NCBI GenBank assembly: GCA_037367405.1
Contig: JAZKJV010001876.1
Location: 1,488,001-1,552,000 of the forward strand
Direction of reading: 5' to 3'
DNA: 64,000 nucleotides
From: Ottelia alismoides
Lineage: Eukaryota; Streptophyta; Magnoliopsida; Alismatales; Hydrocharitaceae
The position numbers and the translations under genes were made by a program. Within the stretch, counting starts at the first letter, position 1. Every line of letters starts with the position of its first letter. A model generated the notes under the pieces. That model was not told where the DNA came from. It searched no databases and saw only the letters and a list, made by a program, of their open reading frames with translations. Of the stretch, positions 1-11,366 are shown piece after piece.

Positions 1-833
1 GTAAATAAAATAAAGTTTTTCATTCGAAAAGGTCCATGAAGGGGTTTATCTATAATTTATAAAAGTTGGAGGGACTCAAATGTAATTTACCCCCAACAGG
101 GTATTTCTGCAATATCGGAAAGGATGGAGGGCTCTTTTGCAATTTCCCCCCAGCGTACATACGTCGCACGTGTTCCCGGAGGCTTGGAGGCAGAGCGGAG
201 GTTCAGGCAGCCCGCGGCTGAGGCTAGGGCACCGAACTAGAGGCTCGGGTCCCGAGGCCGAGGTTCGGAAGGCGACGCTGAGGCTCAGGCGGCAAGGCTC
301 AGGGTCGGATGCCCGAGCCTTCGTGGCATGCTGATGGTGGTTTGTGCGAGATGAGCCTCGAGGTTGGGCAGAGGCTCGGGATTGGACACGTGGCAGCTCT
401 GGGGCCGTCGGATCAAGGGCTATTTGCCGGATCCGACGGTAACTGCTTGTGGCGAGGGCGGGGCGGCAAAGCCTATGGTGAGGGCCAAGCGGGCCGGCTG
501 CTGGGGGGCGGTGCTCGACCAACACACGACCGAGCGGTGGAAGCATGGAGACGGTGCCGCTGCGGTGCTGGGGCGGTGGCGATCGGGCTGGCTGGTGGTG
601 AGTGGAGGCAGAGCCGACGAGCGACGAGGCGGAGGACCTTCAAGGGGTAGCAAAGAAAATGAAGGCAGAGGGTGTGTGGCCGAGCTGTCGAGCGGTGGTG
701 TGGCTTGGGCACGGAGGTGGGTGATGAGTTTGCAGTGAGGAGATGAATCTTCTTGGTGGCGGTATGAAGTAGGAAGGTGATGGAGCACCTAATGCGGAGG
801 TGATTGGAGAGGGCGGAGGGTCCAACATGTGCA
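1..833 (-). mobile_element. LTR I, distal (R-U5) part, minus strand
   Basis: This is the promoter-distal part of a gypsy-type LTR read on the minus strand. It is GC-rich from about 120 to 835 and ends in the low-complexity U5-like sequence typical of the other LTRs here (1-120, containing a run like 'gggactcaaatgtaattt'). It is continuous with 11367-12899: the copia element at 834-11361 sits between them, flanked by the 5-bp duplication GTGCA. Short ORFs on both strands (for example 76-546 minus and 309-650 plus) overlap each other, have biased composition and resemble no protein I know, so I do not call genes. The LTR runs off the left edge of the window. Confidence 0.55.
829..833. repeat. 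Target-site duplication, left copy (GTGCA)
   Basis: GTGCA lies immediately left of the copia LTR that starts at 834, and the same five bases follow the other LTR at 11362-11366. Five bp is the usual duplication length for Ty1/copia integrases. This fixes both element ends. Confidence 0.93.
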
Positions 834-3347
834 TGAAGGATATGGAATTATCCTCAAGCGCATCACGGAAGCGTGATCGTCGTATCGGATACGACGAAGA
901 ACGACTAGTCGTACTAGTTGTTCGGTGCAGCGGAATTTAAAAAATTTTATTCGATGAAACCACATGATCCGAGAACCATTCTCAGATCGTTTCATCTATA
1001 ACCACAACAAGTATAATGCAATACCTCTTGAAGCGTGGTTGATCAAGTCTCTAAAGAAAGAGACCTCCTGTCTCAAGTCCGATCGTCGGCGAGACCGCTT
1101 GCGAGCGCGGGGATGAACCGCGTTGTCCTCGCAATCCAAGAAGATGATCCAAGCATGGTTGCTCCTGATCTCGTCGCATGAGATCAAACGTCTCCTTCGT
1201 GAGAGGAACTCTCCAAGAAGACGGAGAACCGAAGAACGTCGAAGCGGCGGCGCGGTGGCGAAGGCGATGACGATTCTCTCCTCTAGGGTTTGGTGGTCGG
1301 CCACCAATTAGAGGGAGAGAGGGCTGACGTGTGTAGAGAAGAAAAAGAGAGAGAGAGCTCCCATATTGCAAGTCCTTAGAGAGCATAGTATGCCTCTCTA
1401 TTTATAGGGTTTTGGGATCCATGGATATCAATCCATGGGACACATAAAATCAATGGGTGAGATTGATTTGTGTCAATCCAATGGCCAAGATTGTTGTTGT
1501 CAAAAGCAACAAATTTAGGTTAAAATATATTTGAAAAAATCAAATATAATTTAGTCCTAAATCAACCCAACAAATAAGGAGAGAATGTGCATGGAGATTT
1601 CATCTCCATGCACCTTCCATGTTGGACGGCCACCCATTCCATATAGGAATGGTGTGCCGCCCACTATGGGAGTCCATGGAGGCAATCTCATGGATTCCCA
1701 TGAGATTGCATATCTCCTTGATTTTTCTCTCTTTGCAACAAATTTATTGGGTTTTATTCTCCAAAAAATAATTCACAATTATCTTTGAGAATATTGCATT
1801 CTTGCCATGGAAAAAATTGTGAATCATATTCACAACCCAAAACAACACATAATTCATATTGTTAATTAATTACACAATGTGTATCTAATACACATAATAA
1901 TTAATCAACACATATAAATTATAATTAGCTCTCTCTTATACATTATAAATCACATTTATAATATATTATGAATAATTGGATATTTCTATACACATTATTC
2001 TTATCCACATTAATTAAATCACATTTAATTAAATTGGATAATTTCTTCACACATCAATATGATTAAATCACATTTAATCATTATTTCTTTATTGCTTAGA
2101 TCTTATGGAATTATTCTTGAACCCTTCAAGAATAATGCAATCTCTCCGCAGATACTTGGAGATAAGGACAGGGTGATTGTATTGTTCCACGTATAGTGAC
2201 ATGGATATTGAGATCATATCTCAAATCCAGATCGCGGGCCTCCCATAGATGCTTGATTAAATCAAGACCGTAAATCTAATCTTCTCATTGTATCTGAATC
2301 ATATTCAGATCAATGTCCAACACTTGGACCAAGATCAGATCACTTCTCTAATGAGAGGAGTCACTAAAATCCAGACCCGTTTCATCACTCCCTAGGAATG
2401 GAAGCGTCATGGTTATACAATCGTTTATGATCAAATCACCCTCAGGTATTCCCAATACCTGTACATCCTGCATACTGGAAGACTCAGACTAAACCCGAAG
2501 TATCGGATCAACTTTATACTGTCTACTTCATGGTTTTATCATTAAGTTTCTCATTCGATCATTGGGAGTTGGTATCGATCATACACTTTCCAAAAGTGTA
2601 TATCATACCTAGGTCTTGATCATATACTAAAAGTATATATCAAACCTACAAATTCAGTCAAGCTTCCAAAGCGAGACGACCATGCGCATGGAATTTGATT
2701 CATCCCAATATCTCATGAGTGAGCTCATGTCTTCCGGTTCAGTAACTGAACCTGTATGATCCCTTTGAGAGATCGTATTACTCATATGCCCTTATATGCA
2801 CACCAGCGCGCCGGTGTATAGACCTTCATTAGGTCATCAACCTATTGGTCTGCCAAATGTACACACTCAGACATATAGTAACACATCTGTCTCCGGTCAG
2901 AGGATGCGTGCCTATATCATGACAGCATATGATATAGGACTTTGGTTATCTCGATCTCGTTAAGTCAACTCTTTGACCTAACTAATCTGACACCTCCGAA
3001 TCTCTATTCCTATGCAGAGGACCTGCATCAAGAGGTCAGTCAGATATCAACCTTCAGAGATAGGATTGCCATCTCCTACTTAGGCTGGAGATCATCTCTT
3101 AATAATCATTTGACGGTGCTTGATGAGTCCTCAATCTAACTCTTTAGATATTCATCCAAGCACCAGCCTCTATGATTCAACAGTTGAATCAACAGCTGTA
3201 TGATTATTAAGATGGCCATGGTACATAACCCTAATTGTACTAAGGGACCTATTATACAAATTATTCATTCTTCATTTCAGATCAGGGAATGATATGTGCA
3301 ATAACATTTATTGCATAATGGCTCGCCGTGGGCTCGCATTTCCAACA
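834..3347 (-). repeat. 3' LTR of the copia element
   Basis: Read on the minus strand it starts TGTTGGAAATGCGAGCC at 3347 and ends CATATCCTTCA at 834. It matches 8847-11361 with about two dozen substitutions and one single-base indel by eye. A TATA box lies at 1400-1406, giving a U3 of roughly 1.9 kb and an R-U5 of roughly 0.55 kb. Several 60-110 codon ORFs (for example 1051-1386 minus and 1585-1788 plus) recur in both LTRs only because the LTRs are copies. Confidence 0.95.
1400..1406 (-). promoter_or_regulatory. TATA box of the copia 3' LTR
   Basis: The minus strand reads CCCTATAAATAGAG across this site, a strong plant TATA box. The same sequence is at 9413-9419 in the 5' LTR, and a diverged TATATAAAA is at the matching place in the solo LTR (50054-50062). 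Confidence 0.75.
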
Positions 3348-3364
3348 ATCTCCCACTAGCCCAA
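3348..3364 (-). other. Copia polypurine tract
   Basis: The minus strand reads GGGCTAGTGGGAGAT directly before the 3' LTR start TGTTGG. This purine-rich stretch primes plus-strand synthesis in copia elements, and closely similar tracts precede Angela/Tork LTRs. It gives the orientation independently of the PBS. Confidence 0.88.
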
Positions 3365-3814
3365 AGAGCCATTAATGGGCTAATCATTTAAACCCGCACT
3401 CATGTGACAATCATAGGCTATTTAGAAAAAAGCTAGGTAAGCTGATCAGTCACTCTGTTCCCGTGAGACTATGCCAAGTCTTTTTACGGCACTTGCATAT
3501 CCCCAGTAACAGTGCTCGCATCCAATGCGAATGTTGCATCTTATGCAACTAATACTCAATCTTGTTAGTTATAGTGTCCTTGACACTACAGCTTAACAAT
3601 TATCATAACCAGTATTTCCATAATCCTTATAAGAATATCCTTATTTCTGGAGATCTCTATCTCCTAAGGTATCTTTAGTTAAGACCTTTTAGATCACTAT
3701 CTATAAAGTCTTAAACTTTTGAAGATAAGACTTTGAGATCACTATCTCAAAAATCTTGTCATCTATGAAGATTTTGTCATTACTGCAACCAAGTGTTTTA
3801 TTTCCATAGTAGGA
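3365..3814 (-). other. Decayed copia 3' coding end (RNase H position)
   Basis: By position, between the RT remnant and the PPT, this should hold RNase H. I can read no convincing RNase H motif in any minus-strand frame, so it is either decayed beyond recognition or partly replaced. Confidence 0.4.
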
Positions 3815-4480
3815 CTAGTAAAAGTTTACTACTCCCACTGCATGGCAGCCATCTGGCTTTTGTGCACATCTAGCACACACTTGGCTTCTCAGAACTGATG
3901 CCCAAAGGCAAGTAGTTCTAGCATTCACTTCCTCAACTCTTTGAGGTGCTATCCCTTTAGATAGGTCAGTACCATATCTTAAGGGATGGAAGCCATTACT
4001 GGAATTTTCCATAAAATGGAATATGTCCAAGATGTACTATAAATGTCACAGTCCCATTATCCTCTTCTCTTTGCTTCTGAACAACTTCAGAACTAAGATC
4101 TGAGAGGCATCTTTGAAATCATATTTCAAGTTATGGAACAACCAGATTATAAAACACTGATTATTATCCTTATATCATTTTTAAATGATTAGGATATCAT
4201 CTACATTTAGCACGATGAACACAAAAGCACTCCCACTAAGCTTCATATGGTTCATCAAGATTCTATCTGAAATCATAACATTTATAATTTCATCAAATCT
4301 TATGATCCAACTTCAAGAAGCTTAATTGAGTCCATAGATGGATTCCTTAGCTTGCACACCTTGCTTTCCTCAACCATGAAGCCCTGGGGATACTTCATAG
4401 GAATATCCTCAAAGAGGCATTCGTAGAGGAATGCAATATTGACTTACATCTTGAAGATGCAATAGTCAAGTTATGTAGCT
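3815..4480 (-). pseudogene. Copia reverse transcriptase remnant (RT to RNase H junction)
   Basis: Copied RNA into DNA in the ancestral element. The 71-codon minus-strand ORF at 3815-4030 carries degenerate copia motifs from the RT C-terminus, including NSSNGFHPLRYGTDLSKG and KPDGCHAVGVV, equivalents of the family's 'GF.P.RHG..LSK' and 'RPDI.YAVGV'. Upstream, the minus strand at about 4193-4227 reads FIVLNVDDI, the position of the catalytic YVDD box with Y changed to N. Around 4310-4460 the reading YPQGFMVEESKVCKLRNP matches the 'QPEGF...VCKL.KS.YGLKQ' segment. The pieces lie in different frames with stops between them, so no active enzyme is possible. Confidence 0.8.
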
Positions 4481-5448
4481 AAGGTTAGCAATATTCTGAT
4501 GGTTTTAAGCATGGTCACCGAAGAGCAAGTCTCATTCCAAGCAATGTCTTCTCTTCCAGTGTGTAGCTTATGGCTACGAACCATGCTTTGAAGATCTCTA
4601 CCTTCTCATCAGTTTCCCTGTCTCTTGAAGATCCATTTACACCTTTACAGGTCTTACCCATATAGGTGGATCCTTGAGGGTCCATATACAACACTTGTAT
4701 ATGAAGTCTACATTAGACTTTTATTGCTATCCATCTATCCATGCTATGATCTTAAGAAGCTTCATCACATGAAGTTCGATCATTGTCAGATTTCTCTAAC
4801 ACATGGAATCCATCCTCAAATTCATTTGAAGAGGTATTAATGTTTCATCTTTAATTGTCCTTTTAGTTTCCAATTTCAGGAGTCTCATTATAAATGAGTT
4901 CCTACACTTCATTTTCATCTTGATTCTCAAGAGTCTCAACCTCTAAGAATCACATTCTCGGAGATGAGATATTTTAAGAATCTCAAGGTCATAAAGTAGG
5001 TATCCAATACCATCCTTTATTTTCCTAATGAAGCAGCACTCTCAAGTGCTAGATTCCAACATACATGGAACCTTATTAAGGATATACATTGTAGTCTCTA
5101 CTACACATATATACCTGGAAACTAAGGGATAATTATGCTAAAAATTCAACATTGATAAGATCATGTCACACATGATCCAATTGTATCTACCTATAACTCT
5201 TTTGAGTTAAGGTGTGTTAGGAGGATTGAGATAGAAATGATATTCATATCTCCATAAGGTATTCTTCAAATTTATCTAGTAGGTACTTGCTACCTAGATT
5301 AGATCAAATTCATTTTATCTTCCTTCAAACTTTGATTCTAAACCAAAATTAATGAAATCTTTGAACATTTCAAAGGTTTCTTAGATGAAGAGAAGAAATC
5401 TCATATCATACATAATCATCAATAGATATCACATATCCACAATGTTTA
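4481..5448 (-). pseudogene. Decayed copia integrase-to-RT interval
   Basis: This stretch lies between the pre-integrase remnant and the RT remnant, where copia elements carry the integrase catalytic core and the connection to RT. It has the expected length but no open frame, and I cannot place the D,D-35-E residues. The assignment rests on position only. Confidence 0.45.
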
Positions 5449-5643
5449 CTATGATATAGATGATCCGCATACATCAATATGTATGAGATCCTGAATACCT
5501 TGGCATCTTACGCCATTCCCGAAGAAGGGTGTATTGGACATTTTTTTACTTTGAATACAATATTCATAAGTATGTAAGTTTTGAAATTTTAGACATCCTA
5601 AAGTTTCATCTCTTACTAGTCTATTGATCAAATCGATAGACAA
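5449..5643 (-). pseudogene. Copia GAG-pre-integrase / integrase zinc-region remnant
   Basis: The 64-codon minus-strand ORF reads RLVRDETLGCLKF near its start, then CIQSKKMSNTPF and LIHIDVCG. These correspond to the copia pre-integrase/integrase boundary, family pattern 'L...G.L..L......C..C..GK....F......L..IH.D.CGP'. In the family the histidines and cysteines bind zinc and the final Asp begins the integrase core. The first Cys of the usual CxxC pair is replaced here (EYC) and Gly-Lys became Ser-Lys-Lys. It is a decayed fragment, but it proves the copia INT-before-RT order. Confidence 0.78.
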
Positions 5644-8600
5644 ATGTCCAAGGCTCGATGCTAGATCATTGTCAAATGATCTTCATCCTCCTATTGATCT
5701 TATAAAGGTTTTAATTTCAATATTTAGAAATATTAATGAACCATTCATTATTTTTTCTAATTTAGTGGAGTCCACCAGATTTTAGATTACTATCTGAAAT
5801 ATCTCCATCATAATTCTTTATGATAGTTCTACCTCAGAATTCATGTTTATTTCCAACATTTAGAAATAAACAATGAGTGTATTCTAATATCTAGGTCACA
5901 GAGACATTCTCTAAGACTAAGGGCTCTCCCACTGAAATTAACAAGTCTATTAATCCAACAGAGATTGTTGCAACAATTGCATTAATATTCATGTGGACAA
6001 CTATAAACCTTTAAGATCAAATTTTCCAGTCTTCTAAAACATATGCAACCCATTGCAAATGTCATCAGAAGATTGAGATACAATTATTTGACTTTATCTT
6101 ATTCAATAAGTAAGTCAATATCAATGATTTATGTAGATTACTCTGATGCTCCATCTGAGTCCTTTTCTAAGGATTCTAGACAGACTTGATAGTCATACTA
6201 TCAACACATCAACTTATTGCAGTATTGGCATTCCTCCAACTCTTTGGACGTCATATGGAAGTTACAGAAGTCCAGTCAACTCTTTGACTTTCCTTCTTTC
6301 TTGGGTCCAACCCATGCTTCCATTGCGCTCCCTTTATCTATAAGCAACCATTGCTCAAGACAGAGGATCTCTTATTTTAAATTCAAAAGAATTCAAAGTA
6401 AGAGTTTTTCAACATTTATACATGCTTCATTAAATTCATACAATATGAATATTATGAAGCTTCATGAATGACTAGAGTATAGATAGTAGAATAATGACAC
6501 TCATCATCTACATCCATCTAAACTCTTGAAACATAGGTTCAGGTAGGTACTCAAACAATTTGAATACATCATCTCTTTATAGAGCTACCATTCTACATGA
6601 TGCAGAGAACCATGTCATCCATGATTAAATGTCAAGAGCACATATGTATGCCATAATATCTTCATTGATTTTTATAAGGATTATTTGACAATTGCGATCA
6701 TCATCGACACGATACTTCCAAAGTACATTCGATGAGATCAAGACTATAGAGACATACAAACCCTAGGGTTGTAGTCCTATTATCTATTTAATTGTCATTC
6801 CTCATTATTATGAGGAAACTTGCACATTGCAACCACATACATTATGTGTTCAATTGCAAATACAATATCTGGATCATTGAGTCCAATCCATGATATTTAC
6901 TGGTTATTATTGAGTATATCATTGAGTGGGTTTTAATGAAGGATTATCTGAAATAAGAAATTTGCATAAATGTATGTATTTATATATACATATTTTACTT
7001 TGATTTAGGAATTTTTATATCAAAGTTGTCTTGCCATGTCAACATTGAAAGTTCATTCCCTTAATCACTTTCAATGTAAGAGATATACTTACCATTATAT
7101 CTCAAGCAAGATCTGGGATCTCCTTCCTTATCTTTGTTGCATCCCAATAATATTAGAACCTACAACTCGGATAAAAAGAAGCGGGAACACATTCCGCCTT
7201 GCAAGTCCAACTTGCATCTCCCAATTCGGTCTTTAACACCCGGGCCCACCACCCCTAAGGCAATGTTGACCCGTCATTAATTGAACCAACCGTCAACAGG
7301 AATACAACTCGCTATGCGCAATCCAATATCGCCCCAATAATATGAGGACCCGATATTGGGGTCACTACGCATACTTCCTTACTCTTTCGAGAAGCGACGA
7401 GCCCGATCCAGATGCGCTTGCATACAGGAGCTGTCACTTCGGACAGGCGTCTCCCACATGCAATCCCTGGCGACGGAACCCTCCGCCTTGACGGGAGACT
7501 ATGGATGTCACTTATGTGATCCTCCATATCATATTCAAATTTTAATTAATTATCGTGAATCACATTCACATAATTAATTCTTCCAAGGGAATTATTAACT
7601 CTAATCATATTAGAGTATTTTAATTGGACATAATCAACTTAATCATATTAAATTAAATCAAACTTGATTATTTTACTTGAATACATATATGGTAATATCT
7701 CAAAATACGTATTAATTCGAATTTTAATAATTAGAAAAATACATCTTAATCCCTCGGACATTATCCCGGCCCTACCCGCTGTCATGGCCAGTACCGACGA
7801 GAGTGGGACGGACCACATACGTTGCAACCCGCAACCCCAATGCTCTCCGACTAGGCACCATATCCGCCTCGGGAAAGGATAATGCCAAATTGATTAATTT
7901 GTACTTGAGATGATCATCGGTTCTTCAACCGAAATTGTACCATATAGTAATAATCAAAACATTTTTGATTATAAGGAAATTTGCTAGACAAATTCCCAAA
8001 TCCTATTCAAGCATCAAGTTTGAAAGATTGTGGTTTCCAATTATGATTTAGATCACATCTTAATCAATTATTGGTTAAGGCAATGTCATTTAAGGGAATA
8101 ATTATCATCAAATATTTCACAAATATTTATGCACAATTATTCTAGGAAATTAAACAATTTAATTTCACTAAATGATTAAATGACAATCACCAATCAAACA
8201 TCAAGTTTGATGAATGTGTTTCCAATTAAGATTTAGATCAAATCTAATCAATTAATTGGTTGAGGCCAAGTCAATTATGTAAATAATCATCTTCAAATAT
8301 TTCAAAAATATTTTTCATGATTATTTCACGAAATTAACAATTAATTTCACTAATTGACAATCACTTGGTTCTAGATTAGGACTGTAATTTCAGCAGTGAC
8401 CCCTACTTACTAAAATTAACATATCTCAATCATATTAAATCCAAATTAGACAAAATCAATTTTCATAGATTGATAATTTGATTTAGGATAGAATGAAAGT
8501 TATGTTACACGCATTTCGAGGCAAGTCTAAACCGTAATTAACATTTTATTCACGTTCAGATCTACAGTTCCCGCAACAGTGTATACATGTTCATTAAAAC

Positions 8601-8831
8601 AACCATATCTAGAGCATACGAAATCCGATTTACGTAAACTCAGATCCTATGGTTTCCTTATTTAATGGGGAACAAAATCCAACTATTAAATTCGTGTTTA
8701 AACAATTTAAACAGTGCCGAATTTATTTACTAAACAGATCTGCGAAATCAAATGCGATAAAAACTTTCGCGACCTAAACGAACCCAAGTCGTCCTCGGTT
8801 TTTCGAATCATATTCGAAACCGTCGACCTAA
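5644..8831 (-). other. Copia 5' interior with no readable gag
   Basis: About 3.2 kb between the PBS and the integrase remnant, where gag and protease should be. I find no CCHC zinc knuckle, no DTG/DSG protease motif and no ORF over 85 codons. Two GC-richer islands (about 7140-7530 and 7750-7880) interrupt otherwise very AT-rich sequence with recurring 'gattaaat' and 'aattaat' stretches. The segment may be a long untranslated leader, a replaced gag region or an older captured sequence. Confidence 0.5.
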
Positions 8832-8844
8832 GGCTCTGATAACA
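8832..8844 (-). other. Primer binding site, initiator tRNA-Met type
   Basis: The minus strand reads TGTTATCAGAGCC two bases after the 5' LTR ends at 8847. The complement of the plant initiator tRNA-Met 3' end is TGGTATCAGAGCC, so there is one mismatch at the third base. It confirms minus orientation and makes 8847-11361 the 5' LTR. Confidence 0.9.
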
Positions 8845-8846
8845 CT

Positions 8847-11361
8847 TGAAGGATATGGAATTATCCTCAAGCGCATCACGGAAGCGTGATCGTCGTATCG
8901 GATACGACGAAGAACGACTAGTCGTACTAGTTGTTCGGTGCAGCGGAATTTAAAAAATTTTATTCGATGAAACCACATGATCCGAGAACCATTCTCAGAT
9001 CGTTTCATCTATAACCACAACAAGTATAATGCAATACCTCTTGAAGCGTGGTTGATCAAGTCTCTAAAGAAAGAGACCTCCTGTCTCAAGTCCGATCGTC
9101 GGCGAGACCGCTTGCGAGCGCGGGGATGAACCGCGTTGTCCTCGCAATCCAAGAAGATGATCCAAGCATGGTTGCTCCTGATCTCGTCGCATGAGATCAA
9201 ACGTCTCCTTCGTGAGAGGAACTCTCCAAGAAGATGGAGAACCGAAGAACGTCGAAGCGGCGTCGCGGTGGCGAAGGCGACGACGATTCTCTCCTCTAGG
9301 GTTTGGTGGTCGGCCACCAATTAGAGGGAGAGAGGGCTGACGTGTGTAGAGAAGAAAAAGAGAGAGAGAGCTCCCATATTGCAAGTCCTTAGAGAGCATA
9401 GTATGCCTCTCTATTTATAGGGTTTTGGGATCCATGGATCTCAATCCATGGGACACATAAAATCAATGGGTGAGATTGATTTGTGTCAATCCAATGGCCA
9501 AGATTTTTGTTGTCAAAAGCAACAAATTTAGGTTAAAATATATTTGAAAAAATCAAATATAATTTAGTCCTAAATCAACCCAACAAATAAGGAGAGAATG
9601 TGCATGGAGATTTCATCTCCATGCACCTTCCATGTTGGACGGCCACCCATTCCATATAGGAATGGTGTGCCGCCCACTATGGGAGTCCATGGAGGCAATC
9701 TCATGGATTCCCATGAGATTGCATATCTCCTTGATTTTTCTCTCTTTGCAACAAATTTATTGGGTTTTATTCTCCAAAAAATAATTCACAATTATCTTTG
9801 AGAATATTGCATTCTTGCCATGGAAAAAATTGTGAATCATATTCACAACCCAAAACAACACATAATTCATATTGTTAATTAATTACACAATGTGTATCCG
9901 ATACACATAATAATTAATCAACACATATAAATTATAATTAGCTCTCTATTATACATTATAAATCACATTTATAATATATTATGAATAATTGGATATTTCT
10001 ATCCACATTATTCTTATCCACATTAATTAAATCACATTTAATTAAATTGGATAATTTCTTCACACATCAATATGATTAAATCACATTTAATCATTATTTC
10101 TTTATTGCTTAGATCTTATGGAATTATTCTTGAACCCTTCAAGAATAATGCAATCTCTCCGCAGATACTTGGAGATAAGGACCGGGCGATTGTATTGTTC
10201 CACGTATAGTGACATGGATATTGAGATCATATCTCAAATCCAGATCGCGGGCCTCCCATAGATGCTTGATTAAATCATGACCGTAAATCTAATCTTCTCA
10301 TTGTATCTGAATCATATTCAGATCAATGTCCAACACTTGGACCAAGATCAGATCACTTCTCTAATGAGAGGAGTCACTAAAATCCAGACCCGTTTTCATC
10401 ACTCCCTAGGAATGGAAGCATCATGGTTATACAATCGTTTATGATCAAATCACCCTCAGGTATTCCCAATACCTGTACATCCTGCATACTGGAAGACTCA
10501 GACTAAACCCGAAGTATCGGATCAACTTTATACTGTCTACTTCATGGTTTTATCATTAAGTTTCTCATTTGATCATTGGGAGTTGGTATCGATCATACAC
10601 TTTCCAAAAGTGTATATCATACCTAGGTCTTGATCATATACTAAAAGTATATATCAAACCTACAAATTCAGTCAAGCTTCCAAAGCGAGACAACCATGCA
10701 CATGGAATTTGATTCATCCCAATATCTCATGAGTGAGCTCATGTCTTCCGGTTCAGTAACTGAACCTGTATGATCCCTTTGAGAGATCGTATTACTCATA
10801 TGCCCTTATATGCACACCAGCGCGCCGGTGTATAGACCTTGATTAGGTCATCAACCTATTGGTCTGCCAAATGTACACACTCAGACATATAGTAACACAT
10901 CTGTCTCCGATCAGAGGATGCGTGCCTATATCATGACAGCATATGATATAGGACTTTGGTTATCTCGATCTCGTTAAGTCAACTCTTTGACCTAACTAAT
11001 CTGACACCTCCGAATCTCTATTCCTATGCAGAGGACCTGCATCAAGAGGTCAGTCAGATATCAACCTTCAGAGATAGGATTGCCATCTCCTACTTAGGCT
11101 GGAGATCATCTCTTAATAATCATTTGACGGTGCTTGATGAGTCCTCAATCTAACTCTTTAGATATTCATCCAAGCACCAGCCTCTATGATTCAATAGTTG
11201 AATCAATAGCTGTATGATTATTAAGATGGCCATGGTACATAACCCTAATTGTACTAAGGGACCTATTATACAAATTATTCGTTCTTCATTTCAGATCAGG
11301 GAATGATATGTGCAATAACATTTATTGCATAATGGCTCGCCGTGGGCTCGCATTTCCAACA
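8847..11361 (-). repeat. 5' LTR of the copia element
   Basis: This is the near-identical partner of 834-3347, 2515 bp, with TG...CA termini on the minus strand. The TATA box is at 9413-9419. It is followed on the plus strand by the GTGCA duplication at 11362-11366. High identity to the other LTR implies a recent insertion, since both LTRs are made from one template at integration. Confidence 0.95.
9413..9419 (-). promoter_or_regulatory. TATA box of the copia 5' LTR
   Basis: The minus strand reads CTATAAATAG. Transcription would begin about 30 bp further along the minus strand and read through R-U5 into the PBS at 8844. The sequence is unchanged between the two LTRs. Confidence 0.75.
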
Positions 11362-11366
11362 GTGCA
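11362..11366. repeat. Target-site duplication, right copy (GTGCA)
   Basis: Partner of 829-833. It closes the copia element and lets LTR I be read across the gap. Confidence 0.93.

Larger units (their letters stand above)
834..11361 (-). mobile_element. Ty1/copia LTR retrotransposon, minus strand, defective interior
   Basis: A complete 10.5-kb LTR retrotransposon on the minus strand. Its features are LTRs of 2514 and 2515 bp, termini TGTTGG...CTTCA, target duplication GTGCA, a PBS matching the 3' end of plant initiator tRNA-Met next to the 5' LTR (8832-8844), and a PPT next to the 3' LTR (3348-3364). Recognisable remnants occur in the order pre-integrase, then reverse transcriptase, then RNase H region on the minus strand, which is the copia order (INT before RT). 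The LTR start and PPT resemble those of Tork/Angela-type elements; that lineage assignment is inference. The interior has no ORF above about 75 codons, so it cannot encode its own proteins, although the two LTRs differ at only about two dozen positions by eye. Confidence 0.93.

Noticed and set aside
1051..1386. 111-codon minus-strand ORF, repeated almost unchanged at 9064-9399, which looks conserved
   Set aside because: It lies in the copia LTR; both copies come from one recent insertion, so similarity says nothing about coding. No protein family is recognised.
1585..1788. 67-codon ORF identical to 9598-9801
   Set aside because: Same reason: LTR duplication, in the U3 region and antisense to the element.
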